Below, piece by piece: positions 12,805 to 13,270 of a stretch of DNA of 13,270 nt. Position 1 is the stretch's first letter, and every line of letters starts with the position of its first letter. Source of the DNA: Clostridiales bacterium (GTDB lineage: Bacteria; Bacillota; Clostridia; Lachnospirales; WQUN01); assembly GCA_031269415.1 (NCBI GenBank), contig JAISZF010000270.1, positions 1 to 13,270 on the forward strand, in the 5' to 3' direction. The notes below the pieces were generated by a model. That model had not been told where the DNA came from. It ran no database searches and saw nothing but the letters and a program-made list of their open reading frames with translations. The translations under genes were made by a program, and so were the position numbers.

Positions 12805-13270
12805 TTGCGGGATCGTAATCTGTGGAAGAGTTTTGTGAAGATAGTTACCAACAGATGCCTTATAGTGTTTGTGTTGATTTTAGCGGCGTTTTACGTGCTG
12901 ATGGCCAGGCTCTTTTTTCTGCAACTGGTGATAGGGCAGACATTCCTTAATAAGCAGATTATCACGCAAACCGAAAAAATAACGCTGCCCGCTTCCCGCG
13001 GCAATATCTACGACAGGCTCGGCAGACCGCTGGCTATCAACAAAGCGGCTTACAGCCTGAAAATGGACGCCAGTGTGGTTGAGATTGACGCGGAGAAACT
13101 CCACGACTTGATCAAGCTGCTTGAGAGCAAGGGCGAGACAATTGTGGACCGGTTCCCGTTTACCAAGCAGGAGCCATATGAATTCGCGTTTGAAGGCACG
13201 GGCAGGTCTGAGGAACGATGGAAGCTGGATATGGATTTTGAAGGCGCCGATTTGAATCTGAATGCCTCGG
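12805..13270 (+). CDS. mrdA: Penicillin-binding protein 2, class B transpeptidase (partial, N-terminal 155 residues)
   Basis: Start of a class B PBP, cut by the right edge. It has a short basic cytosolic segment, one membrane anchor (about 18-40) and the family hallmark SRGNIYDRLGRPLAINKAAY (64-83) that opens the extracytoplasmic pedestal domain. The transpeptidase domain with its serine motifs lies outside the window. Position directly after mreD marks it as the elongation-specific PBP2 (MrdA/PbpA) that crosslinks new lateral wall with RodA. The start appears to be TTG at 12805-12807: GAGGTG lies six bases upstream. An in-frame GTG at 12796 falls inside that site, and an ATG at 12791 is out of frame. 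It begins 22 bases after mreD, in the same operon. Confidence 0.9.
   Translation, partial: MRDRNLWKSFVKIVTNRCLIVFVLILAAFYVLMARLFFLQLVIGQTFLNKQIITQTEKITLPASRGNIYDRLGRPLAINKAAYSLKMDASVVEIDAEKLHDLIKLLESKGETIVDRFPFTKQEPYEFAFEGTGRSEERWKLDMDFEGADLNLNAS

Overview
The window reads as chromosomal DNA of an endospore-forming, Gram-positive anaerobe, most likely a member of the Clostridia. The evidence is a full-length spoIIE, a dacF-type D-Ala-D-Ala carboxypeptidase, an mreBCD-PBP2 elongation cluster, strong GGAGG-type ribosome binding sites and several GTG/TTG starts. Base composition looks moderate to slightly GC-rich, and coding density is high. I saw no tRNA, rRNA, CRISPR array or mobile element, and no gene-free stretch longer than about 180 bases.

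Left third (1-4872, minus strand): one compact sulfur operon of at least six genes, read from right to left. It starts from a good sigma-A-type promoter (4844-4872) and runs: PLP cysteine synthase (CysM type), JAMM metallopeptidase (Mec type), MoaD/CysO-type sulfur carrier, MoeZ-type E1-like enzyme with a rhodanese domain, family 2A encapsulin shell (SrpI type), and a SufS-like cysteine desulfurase with an N-terminal extension, cut by the left edge. The shell plus an N-terminally extended desulfurase matches the known family 2A encapsulin sulfur-storage compartment. The other four genes match the protein-thiocarboxylate cysteine pathway known from Mycobacterium (CysM, Mec, CysO, MoeZ). Together they suggest a loop: the encapsulated desulfurase takes sulfur from cysteine and stores it as sulfane or elemental sulfur. 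MoeZ rhodanese then loads sulfur on the carrier as a thiocarboxylate, CysM makes a carrier-cysteine adduct, and the JAMM protein releases cysteine. I regard this fusion of two systems in one operon as the main discovery candidate of the window.

Middle (4911-7860): a rho-independent terminator separates the sulfur operon from an unrecognised small membrane protein gene, which lies downstream of spoIIE on the same strand. spoIIE has its own promoter, and the promoter position shows that translation starts at a GTG, not at the farther upstream ATG.

Right half (7871-13270, plus strand): divergent from spoIIE lie a zinc-dependent phospholipase C family protein and dacF, close together as a pair. 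A probable promoter then precedes mreB, mreC, mreD and the start of PBP2 (mrdA), the conserved rod-shape and lateral-wall synthesis cluster. PBP2 is cut by the right edge.
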